From the NCBI GenBank assembly GCA_965221755.1, contig OZ244921.1, positions 2,666,001 to 2,730,000 of the forward strand: a DNA stretch of 64,000 nt. The letters are read 5' to 3'. This document shows positions 17,227-23,764 of this stretch, one piece after another. The first letter of the stretch is position 1. Every line of letters starts with the position of its first letter. Under the pieces are notes generated by a model. It made no database searches, was not told the DNA's origin, and saw nothing but the letters and a program-made list of their open reading frames with translations. The DNA comes from Azophilus sp965221755. Its GTDB lineage: Bacteria; Pseudomonadota; Gammaproteobacteria; Pseudomonadales; Azotimanducaceae. A program made the position numbers and the translations under genes.

Positions 17227-18531
17227 TCAGAAGCGCTCAACGGCCAGCGCGGCGCGGCGCTGGACCTCCGCCAGGTCCAAGGTCTGGTGGCCGCCTTCCG
17301 CATAGAGGCACCGGCCGGCCACCCAAACGTGGCTCACCGCCTGGCCTGCCGGGCCATGCACCAGCGCTGCGGCGGGGTGACGCACCGGTGAGAGGGACGG
17401 CCCACTCAGATCGACGGCGATCAGGTCGGCCTGCTTGCCGGGCTCCAAGGAGCCGATTTCGTCGGCGAGGCCAAGGGCGGCGGCGCCGTTGAGGGTGGCC
17501 ATGCGCAGGGCGTCCTCCACCTTGCCCGCCGTCGCGCCGCCGAGATGCTTGGCGAGCAGCGCCGCCAGACGAGCTTCGGCGAACACGTCCAAGGCGTTGT
17601 TGGAGGCGGCCCCGTCCGTGCCCAGCGCGACGTTGATCCCCGCCGCGGCCAGCCGTGCCGTCGGGCAGATGCCGCTGGCGAGCTTGAGGTTGGAGGTGGG
17701 GCAATGCACGACCTGAACGCCGTGCTCGGCCGCCCGTTCGACGTCGTCGTCGCTCAATTGCGTCATGTGGACCGCTTGCAGGGACGGGTTCAGCAGTCCG
17801 ATGTCGGCCAGATGGGCCACCCAGGAGCGGCCGGTTCGGTCCACTGCAGCCGCCACCTCGGCGGCGGTTTCGTGCAGATGCATCTGAATCGGGCGGCCGA
17901 TCTCCTCGGAGAACATCAGCGTCCTCTCCAGATTGGCCGCCTCGACGCTGTAGGCCGAGTGCGGGCCGAAGGCGATGCCGATTCGGGGGTCGTCCCGGTA
18001 GGCGTCGTGCAGTTCGAGGCCCTTGTGGAAGCCTTCCGCCGAGCCGCTGCTCCAAGGGTTGGGAAAGTCGATGATCGGGAACGCGATCTGGGCGCGCAGT
18101 CCGGCGGCCGAGACCCGTTGGGCGGCCTCCTCCGGGAAGAAGTACATGTCCGCGAAGCAGGTGATGCCTCGGGCGAGCATCTCGGCGATGGCGAGATCCG
18201 TGCCGGCGCGCACGAACTCCGGCGCAACCGCCCGCCCTTCCAGCGGCCAGATGGCGTCGTTCAGCCAAGCCTCCAGCGCCAGGTCCTCGGCGGCGCCGCG
18301 CAGCAGGCTCATGGCGGCGTGGCAGTGGGCGTTGACCAGCCCCGGCAGCACCGCGTGGTTGCCCAGATCAATGGTGGTTCGCGGTTGGTGGCCGGCATCC
18401 AGCTCAGCCGCCGAACCGATGGCTAGTATGCGTCCGCCTTCGATGGCCACCGCGCCCCGTTCAATGGGCTTGGGATCGGGGGCGATGGGCAGGCACCAGC
18501 GGCTGCGGATCATCAGGTCGCAGGGGATCAT
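17227..18531 (-). CDS. TRZ/ATZ family amidohydrolase (methylthioadenosine/SAH deaminase-like)
   Basis: A 434-residue metal-dependent amidohydrolase of the cytosine-deaminase-like group. Metal ligands are visible in GLVNAHCHAAMSLLRG, MHLHETAAEV and LGTDGAASNN. Family members deaminate 5'-methylthioadenosine, S-adenosylhomocysteine or related adenosines. The position directly before ubiG, whose product is SAH-generating, matches the Pseudomonas order and supports SAH or MTA deamination, which would remove a methyltransferase inhibitor. ATG 18531 heads the operon and is followed upstream by a dispersed repeat element. Confidence 0.88.
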   Translation of the reverse strand: MIPCDLMIRSRWCLPIAPDPKPIERGAVAIEGGRILAIGSAAELDAGHQPRTTIDLGNHAVLPGLVNAHCHAAMSLLRGAAEDLALEAWLNDAIWPLEGRAVAPEFVRAGTDLAIAEMLARGITCFADMYFFPEEAAQRVSAAGLRAQIAFPIIDFPNPWSSGSAEGFHKGLELHDAYRDDPRIGIAFGPHSAYSVEAANLERTLMFSEEIGRPIQMHLHETAAEVAAAVDRTGRSWVAHLADIGLLNPSLQAVHMTQLSDDDVERAAEHGVQVVHCPTSNLKLASGICPTARLAAAGINVALGTDGAASNNALDVFAEARLAALLAKHLGGATAGKVEDALRMATLNGAAALGLADEIGSLEPGKQADLIAVDLSGPSLSPVRHPAAALVHGPAGQAVSHVWVAGRCLYAEGGHQTLDLAEVQRRAALAVERF

Positions 18532-18565
18532 TGGCCGATTATACCCATGCGACCGGCAATGCGAT

Positions 18566-18660
18566 GGCGCGACCTGGCGGTCGCGGATGGAGTTTCGCTG
18601 GCGCGAAACTCCGCGCTCGTCGCTTAGATCAGATTCCGGTATGTTTCTGAGCCCGCACAG
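18566..18660. repeat. dispersed MITE-like element, copy 2
   Basis: It contains GCGACCTGGCGGTCGC, then the palindrome GGAGTTTCGCTGGCGC with its partner GCGCGAAACTCC (18589-18612), and ends with GGTATGTTTCTGAGCCCGCA. Read on the opposite strand it is nearly identical, over about 94 bases, to copy 5 at 27663-27757. It fills most of the gap between the amidohydrolase start and the end of the neighbouring flavin-enzyme gene. Confidence 0.7.
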
Positions 18661-18672
18661 CGCCCTAACGCA

Positions 18673-19326
18673 TCAGGGCACCAAGACCGCTTCAGTCCAG
18701 CCGCCGTCAAGGACGTCATCGGCGGACTGCGCCGTCGCCGTTGCTGGTTGGCCGGCCCCGGGCGGGCTGGGCGACCGGCGGCGCCAGCGGCGGCGGTCGT
18801 GTATGCCGTCGGGTTGGTTGAGGTCCAGCCGTTCGATCACCAACGCAGCCAAGTACAGCCCGCGCGCCGATGGCGGGGCGACCAACGGATCGGGCAGGCT
18901 GAGGCCGCCCACTTCCTCAATGAGCCGGCTGCGGCTGGCGACGGGCGAGCTTTGCGGATGCTTGGCGTAGTACCAGTCCATTCTCTTCGGCGCCTCGGGC
19001 CGCTCCTGCCAGCGCCCGTGGACCAACGCCTCCGGCACCGGCGCGGTGGCGCAGGACAGGCGGTACTGGATCTTCAGGACCGGGAAGTAGGCGAGCGCCG
19101 ACACCCGCGCCATGGCGGGCCATTTGGGGCTGCTGTCGTTGATGAAGACGGCCAGGCGGGAGCCTTGCGCTGGGTTGGCCGGATCCTCGAGGTCGCGCAG
19201 CACCAAGGTGCGGATCTCCGGCGCGCCCTCAGCGTTGACCGTGGCCAGGGCGCAGAGTTCGGCGCAGGGGTCGCGCTCGGCTCTCGCCCGCATCCGGTCT
19301 TCGTGGAACCTCGCGATGGGGTTCAA
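18673..19326 (-). CDS. PdxH-like pyridoxamine 5'-phosphate oxidase family flavoprotein
   Basis: A 217-residue split-barrel protein. ALATVNAEGAPEIRTLVLRD is the FMN-binding strand pair of PdxH, NDSSPKWPAM resembles its substrate loop and QYRLSCATAPVPEALVHGRW the following strands. The last 30 residues are low-complexity and lack the Rx-W-R-x-R-L-like end of true PdxH, where GIHDRRRWRRRSPSP appears instead. It may be a PdxH relative with another substrate. TTG 19326 overlaps the stop of the upstream gene (TTGA) and starts the conserved NPIARFHEDR. Confidence 0.7.
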   Translation of the reverse strand: MNPIARFHEDRMRARAERDPCAELCALATVNAEGAPEIRTLVLRDLEDPANPAQGSRLAVFINDSSPKWPAMARVSALAYFPVLKIQYRLSCATAPVPEALVHGRWQERPEAPKRMDWYYAKHPQSSPVASRSRLIEEVGGLSLPDPLVAPPSARGLYLAALVIERLDLNQPDGIHDRRRWRRRSPSPPGAGQPATATAQSADDVLDGGWTEAVLVP

Positions 19327-20198
19327 TGGCCCCGTTCCCCGATGTCCCGGGCGAGGATGCGAATCCAGGCCTCCTCGTTGATGAAGCTGCTGCCCCATTC
19401 GGCCAACTCGTCGCCTAAGCCCGCTTTGACGATCGCATCGGTCTCGGCGCCGTCGGCAATTGCCTGAGCCACTGCGGCGCGGGTTGCGCGAACGACGGCG
19501 AGGGCTTCACGAACGTCATCCAGCGTGCTCAGCGGTCCATGGCCTGGAATCACCTGCACGTCGCTGGGCGCACTGTCCAGAACCGCCTCCAAGTTGGCGA
19601 TGTAGCCTTGGACGGTGCCGCCTGCGTCAAGGTCGATGTAAGGGAAGCGGCCGCTGAACAGCTGGTCGCCCAAGTGCAGCACGTTGGCGGATTTGAACCA
19701 GACCGCGCTGTCCCCGTCGGTGTGGCCGGCGGGCAGGTGGAAGAGCGCGATTTCATCGCCGTTGAAATGCACGCTCATCGCGTCGTCGAAAGTCACCACG
19801 GGCAGGGCGGCCACCGGCAGCGCTCCATCGGCGGCAAGGCGGACGCGCACGTTGCGGTGGGCAATGATCGTCGCGGCTTGGCCGAAGTGCGGATTGCCGC
19901 CGACGTGGTCACCGTGGTGGTGGGTGTTGAGCACGAACTTGGGACGGTCGCCGCCGAGTTCGTTGATGGCGGCTTGGATGCGCTCGGCCAGGGGCAGGAA
20001 CTGATCATCGACGATCAGCACGCCGTCCCCGCCAACGGTCGCTGCGATGTTGCCGCCGGCTCCCGTCAGCATGTGCACGGGGCCCGAAACCGGGATGGCC
20101 ACAACCTCGACGTCGCGGAGCGGGTCGGGCGCTGCGCCGGCGGTCACGCTGCACGCAAGCGCTGCCGCCATCAGCGTCAAGCGAGTTCGGATGTTCAT
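19323..20198 (-). CDS. exported metallo-beta-lactamase-fold hydrolase
   Basis: A 291-residue protein with a signal peptide (residues 1-22, LTLMAAALACSVTAGAA). The MBL zinc signature is LNTHHHGDHVGGNPHF (HxHxDH), followed by FHLPAGHTDGDSAVWF and VIPGHGPLS with the remaining His/Asp ligands. Such periplasmic enzymes include quinoprotein-associated hydrolases and broad thiolesterase or lactamase-like proteins. GGAAGC precedes ATG 20198. The gene overlaps the next one by four bases. Confidence 0.87.
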   Translation of the reverse strand: MNIRTRLTLMAAALACSVTAGAAPDPLRDVEVVAIPVSGPVHMLTGAGGNIAATVGGDGVLIVDDQFLPLAERIQAAINELGGDRPKFVLNTHHHGDHVGGNPHFGQAATIIAHRNVRVRLAADGALPVAALPVVTFDDAMSVHFNGDEIALFHLPAGHTDGDSAVWFKSANVLHLGDQLFSGRFPYIDLDAGGTVQGYIANLEAVLDSAPSDVQVIPGHGPLSTLDDVREALAVVRATRAAVAQAIADGAETDAIVKAGLGDELAEWGSSFINEEAWIRILARDIGERGH

Positions 20199-20272
20199 GC
20201 CGTTGCTTCCTTGGTTTGGGTTTGCGCAGGTGGGGCCGGGCTTGATGCTGCGGCAACAGGTTGGCCGGCCGG

Positions 20273-21055
20273 TCAAAAGTCGATGTGGGTGCCGGTCACC
20301 CGCATGTCGGCGAACTCCCGGGGCGCGTTGGCCTGATGCAGCTTCATTACGCGGTAAACGAAACCGTGGCCGCTGGCCATCAGGGCGTCGCGCAGGATGT
20401 TGTCGCTGTCCACTTCCTTGGCGCGCTCAAACAGCCGCTCACAGGTGTGGATGAAGTTGTTGGTGTGCCGAGCTCGGACTTTCGTGCCGTAGAACAGGGC
20501 AAGTTGCTTGCCCGGGTCGCTTTCCCGCAAGTGCAGCTCAAGCAGGCGCCGAGAGAAGACTTCCGCATCCTGGGCCGAGGCGGTTGCGAACAGCTTGCTC
20601 ATTTCCTCGTCGCTGACCGAGCCGTCGGCGTTTGCGCCTTGGCTTGAAACGAACAGCAATCCGGCGATGGCGCCCAGCTGATTGCCCACCGTATCGGCCA
20701 GGCGCAGAAACGCCTCCTGGTGCGCGTGCCGTTCGCTGGCCACCATGCGTTCCGACTGGATGATGGCTTGGTCGGCGGTGCGCTGGATTTCCAGCGATTG
20801 GGCGCGCAAGGCCTCGGTGTTCTGCTCAAGTTCCTTGCGCTGCAGGAAGTAGCCGATCACCAGCCACAGGAACGCCAAGGGGGCGAAGGCGCCTTCGAGA
20901 AAATTGCCGAGCGTCGCGGCGTCCAACGCCCCGAACCGTCCCCAGCCGATGCTTGCCGAAACATAGGCGCCGCCGAGGGCCAGCCATGCCAGGGTGAGGG
21001 CGAGGCCCAGCCAGATGCGCCAGTCAAACCGCTCCGATGCGGACGGCTTGGTCAT
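20273..21055 (-). CDS. two-helix membrane protein with coiled coil, function unknown
   Basis: A 260-residue protein. Two transmembrane helices are visible at about residues 14-36 (WLGLALTLAWLALGGAYVS) and 54-70 (FAPLAFLWLVIGYFLQ), then a long helical, probably coiled-coil region (RKELEQNTEALRAQSLEIQR) and a soluble C-terminal part. I do not recognise a characterised family; the layout is shared by many conserved membrane proteins. It starts six bases after the stop of a 59-residue membrane protein, so the two are probably co-expressed and may interact. Confidence 0.7.
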   Translation of the reverse strand: MTKPSASERFDWRIWLGLALTLAWLALGGAYVSASIGWGRFGALDAATLGNFLEGAFAPLAFLWLVIGYFLQRKELEQNTEALRAQSLEIQRTADQAIIQSERMVASERHAHQEAFLRLADTVGNQLGAIAGLLFVSSQGANADGSVSDEEMSKLFATASAQDAEVFSRRLLELHLRESDPGKQLALFYGTKVRARHTNNFIHTCERLFERAKEVDSDNILRDALMASGHGFVYRVMKLHQANAPREFADMRVTGTHIDF

Positions 21056-21061
21056 GGCGGG

Positions 21062-21241
21062 TCAGTCTTTGGAATCGGCCGCGTCTTCGGCGTCGTTTGC
21101 CTTGGCCTTGGATAGGCGCAGGAGTTCGGCGGCGTCCCGTTGAATCTCGCTCAAGCGAAATATGATGTCGGGAACTTGGTCGGTGAGCCGCCACAGCAGG
21201 TAGGCGATGCCGAGCAGCGCCAGGAAAGACAAGAATTCCAT
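21062..21241 (-). CDS. 59-residue single-pass membrane protein
   Basis: ATG 21241 opens a 59-codon gene: a hydrophobic helix MEFLSFLALLGIAYLLW at the N-terminus followed by an amphipathic charged helix (IFRLSEIQRDAAELLRLSK) and an acidic tail. It is directly upstream of, and almost touches, the two-helix coiled-coil protein. The close spacing and natural composition support it as real. Function unknown. Confidence 0.6.
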   Translation of the reverse strand: MEFLSFLALLGIAYLLWRLTDQVPDIIFRLSEIQRDAAELLRLSKAKANDAEDAADSKD

Positions 21242-21313
21242 TGCAAAGCACTCCGGGGTTTTCTCTTCCGATGCATAGATATACGCGCTGGAGGGCGGTT
21301 AGTCCAGTGCCCG

Positions 21314-21340
21314 CGCCTCTCGCCCAGAGGGCGAGAGGCG
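21314..21340 (-). terminator. strong hairpin downstream of the sixA-like operon
   Basis: A perfect 12-bp stem (CGCCTCTCGCCC with GGGCGAGAGGCG) and a 3-base loop. It lies past the 3' end of the minus-strand LLM-sixA genes and before the next gene start. No T-run is seen. Confidence 0.45.
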
Positions 21341-21342
21341 GT

Positions 21343-21562
21343 TGGAGTTTCGCTGCGCGAAACTCCGCGCCCGTTGCGGGGGCCAGCTTCCGAATTGTTT
21401 GTGAGCCCGCGCGCCCGGGCGACCTGACGGTCTCGGCGGACCAAAGGTCCGCGCTTTGCGTGGGTCAGGTTCGATGTGTTTCCGAGCCCGTGCGCCCGCG
21501 AAGCGGGCGCGAAACTCCGCTGCCGTCGCGTGGGGTCAGGTTCCGATGGTTCTGAACCCGCG
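21343..21562. repeat. dispersed MITE-like elements, copies 3 and 4
   Basis: Two diverged copies in tandem fill the gap 21242-21565, which has no gene. Copy 3 (21343-21412) has GGAGTTTCGCTGCGCGAAACTCC and ends TTGTGAGCCCGCGCG. Copy 4 (21415-21562) has GCGAAGCGGGCGCGAAACTCC and a double GGGTCAGGTTC...GAGCCCG ending. Both match the core of copies 2 and 5. Confidence 0.55.
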
Positions 21563-21565
21563 CGG

Positions 21566-22060
21566 TTATGGGTTGCCGGGCAGGCGCTTGGGACTCATCA
21601 GGACCTCCAATCGGGCAGCGCCGGCCTGCAGCGCGTCGGGGCCGCCCGGCCACCACAGCAACGCGGCGCCGAAGGTGGGCATGCCATCGATCGCCTTCGT
21701 CCCGGTGAGCAGGTTGACGCTGTCGGTGATGCCGGGGTTGTGGGCGACAATGGCGGCGGTTGCAATGGTCGGCGGCGTTTCCCTGAGCACCCCGACCAGC
21801 GTGGCCGGGGGCGCGCCGTAAAGGCGATGATCCGTCTTGAGCGCCGCGCTGGGAAATGCCTCGGCCACGAACGCCGCGGTGGCCGCCGCTCTCGCGGCGT
21901 CGCTGGTCCAGATCCACTGGGCCGGATGCGGCTGGCTGGCAAGCCAGTCGCGCATGTTCGGGCCGTCCCGCTCGCCGCGTTGATTCAGGGGGCGGTCAAA
22001 ATCGCTCCGGACATTGCTGGTCCAGGAGGATTTGGCGTGCCGGATCAACCATAGGCGCAT
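21566..22060 (-). CDS. SixA-like histidine phosphatase
   Basis: A 164-residue phosphohistidine phosphatase of the branch-1 histidine phosphatase fold. The catalytic motif is LIRHAKSSW, the second Arg/His region contains TSDAARAAATAAFVAEAF, and the C-terminal His is in VAHNPGITDSV. SixA removes phosphate from histidines of phosphotransfer proteins. It starts six bases after the stop of the upstream LLM gene and is probably co-transcribed with it. Confidence 0.85.
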   Translation of the reverse strand: MRLWLIRHAKSSWTSNVRSDFDRPLNQRGERDGPNMRDWLASQPHPAQWIWTSDAARAAATAAFVAEAFPSAALKTDHRLYGAPPATLVGVLRETPPTIATAAIVAHNPGITDSVNLLTGTKAIDGMPTFGAALLWWPGGPDALQAGAARLEVLMSPKRLPGNP

Positions 22061-22066
22061 GTTCCG

Positions 22067-22972
22067 TCACCAGATGGCGAAGAGTTCCTCCAAGGCCTGA
22101 ATCTGCCCGCCGGAGGCCGATGAGGGGACGATGATGGGCGTCTTGATGCCGGCGTCGAACCAGGCCTCGATGCCCTCCCGCACCTTGGCGGCGCTGCCGA
22201 ACAGGGTGGTGTCGGCCAGCCAGCGGTCCGACAGGCAGGCCGCTGCCTGGGCGGTGTCGCCGGCCTTCATGGCCGCCTCCACGCCCTCCATCTCCTCGAC
22301 GTACCCCGCCTCCTTCCAGTAGTTGCGGTAGTTCGGCAGGAAGGCGTAGCTGGTCAGGGTGCGCCGGTTCACGGCCTTGGCGGCGTCCTCGTCGTCGCTG
22401 ATGCAGGTGGGGATCATGTTGCCGATGAAGAAGCGCTCGCCTTGCCGCGCCGCCGCGCTGAGGTTGGCGAGCGATGCCGCCATGTGGCTGCGGGCGCCGT
22501 TGGCGAACACCATGCCGTCGCCGATTTCCTCCGCCAACCGGATCATCCGGCCGCGCAGGGCGGCGAGCACGATGGGCGGCAGCTCCCCGGCCCGAGGCAC
22601 GGCGCGCAGGTCGGCCACGAACTCGCGGATGTCGCTCAACGGCTTGCCGCCGCTTAGGCCCAAGCGCTTGAGGGCGGGCTCATGGCTGACGCCGATGCCG
22701 AAGCGGAAGCGGCCCCCGGATGCCTCGTGGATGAAGGACGCGGTGGCCGCATGCTCGTTGACGTGGCGGCCGTAGATGGGCGTGATGCTGGTGCCGAATT
22801 CAATCCGGTTGGTGCGCAGGGCGATGGCCAGGCACAGCGAAAGGTTGTCGCCGAGGCTCGGGCCATAGATGCCGGGGAAGCCCCGGCGCTCGATTTCCTC
22901 AGCGATGGCAAGGGTTTTCAGGCGGCGTCCGGGCACTGCGGCGAGGCTGACGGCAGGCAGGCGGTCGGGCAT
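22067..22972 (-). CDS. LLM (luciferase-like) class flavin/F420-dependent oxidoreductase
   Basis: A 301-residue TIM barrel of the bacterial luciferase-like family. Typical segments are IEFGTSITPIYGRHV, GRFRFGIGVSHEP and IVLAALRGRMIRLAEEIGDG. Cofactor cannot be decided between FMN and F420 from these motifs. Next upstream on the same strand lies a protein of the deazaflavin-dependent nitroreductase type, which hints at F420, but no F420 biosynthesis genes are in the window. Confidence 0.85.
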   Translation of the reverse strand: MPDRLPAVSLAAVPGRRLKTLAIAEEIERRGFPGIYGPSLGDNLSLCLAIALRTNRIEFGTSITPIYGRHVNEHAATASFIHEASGGRFRFGIGVSHEPALKRLGLSGGKPLSDIREFVADLRAVPRAGELPPIVLAALRGRMIRLAEEIGDGMVFANGARSHMAASLANLSAAARQGERFFIGNMIPTCISDDEDAAKAVNRRTLTSYAFLPNYRNYWKEAGYVEEMEGVEAAMKAGDTAQAAACLSDRWLADTTLFGSAAKVREGIEAWFDAGIKTPIIVPSSASGGQIQALEELFAIW

Positions 22973-23072
22973 GGGGCGTCTCAGCGTTGGTTGCGAACGG
23001 CCATGTTAGCTGAATGCCTGCTTGGTTTCCGAGATTCGCGACTTGCCAAGGCGCGGTTTGGCAGGGCGTCGA

Positions 23073-23480
23073 TCATTCGACCTGCGGGTCGAGCCGAAGG
23101 AAGTGCCGGGGCGGGAAGCCGGTGAGAATTGCGAACACGAGGCCGGTGGGGTGGTCCGCCTCAACCCGGCTTCGCTCTTCGCCCGAAATCGGGACCGCCA
23201 AGTAGTCCGCGGCTTTGCCGCTGCGGGCAATGCGCACGTTGGGGTTGTCCAGCGCACGGTGGTACCAAGCCCGGGGCCAGTGGTTCACGGCAACATAGGA
23301 CTGGCCGCCGCTGCTCAGTTCGGTGAGCACCCGGTCACGGGGTTCGCCGTTGAAGGTGGTGATGGTCAGGGTCCGCTCGGATTGCGGCTGGAAGTACCCA
23401 AGCAGCGATTCGAACGCCACGACCACCAATGCGTAGGCCACCAGCGCGATGGCAAGGACTTTGATCACTCTCACGGCCAA
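23073..23480 (-). CDS. membrane-anchored deazaflavin-dependent nitroreductase-like protein
   Basis: A 135-residue protein with one N-terminal transmembrane helix (VIKVLAIALVAYALVVVAF) and a small split-barrel domain. The pattern TELSSGGQSYVAVNHWPRAW and YHRALDNPNVRIARSGKAAD follows the Ddn/DUF385 family, in which the same region binds F420. It could act at the membrane on quinone-like substrates. It ends 100 bases before the LLM gene start. Confidence 0.6.
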   Translation of the reverse strand: MAVRVIKVLAIALVAYALVVVAFESLLGYFQPQSERTLTITTFNGEPRDRVLTELSSGGQSYVAVNHWPRAWYHRALDNPNVRIARSGKAADYLAVPISGEERSRVEADHPTGLVFAILTGFPPRHFLRLDPQVE

Positions 23481-23701
23481 GCTCCCCCGTCCGGTTTCCG
23501 ATCGCAGGGCAGGGCCGTCCCATGAACCAACGGCCTTACGGCCTGTTGCGCCCGCCGCCCGCCGACTGGCCCAGCCCCGTTCGTCGTCATTTCATTCGCG
23601 CATCATATCACTTCGCGCAGCCGGCACAGGGTGTTGCCACTTCACCGTCTTTGGCTTAAGGTTGGCCCACATCCAAGAGTGGCTTGGCAGGAGACATAAT
23701 G

Positions 23702-23764
23702 ATGCCCCCCCCCCCCCCCCCCGAACCCCGCGGCCTTGGGCGCGCCCCAACCCGGCAACCATGA
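23702..23764 (+). other. short leader ORF running through an 18-C tract (phase-variation candidate)
   Basis: AGGAG (23689-23693) lies 8 bases before ATG 23702 (ATG 23699 is also possible). The frame encodes M, six prolines from the C tract, then EPRGLGRAPTRQP and stops at a TGA that overlaps ATG 23761. With the present C number the leader is out of frame with the Calx-beta gene; adding one C or removing two would fuse them. The good ribosome site belongs to the leader start, not to ATG 23761. Confidence 0.5.
23705..23722. repeat. poly-C tract, 18 bases
   Basis: Eighteen consecutive C. Homopolymers of this length mutate readily by slippage, and they are also error-prone in sequencing, so the exact count should be treated with care. 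Confidence 0.9.
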
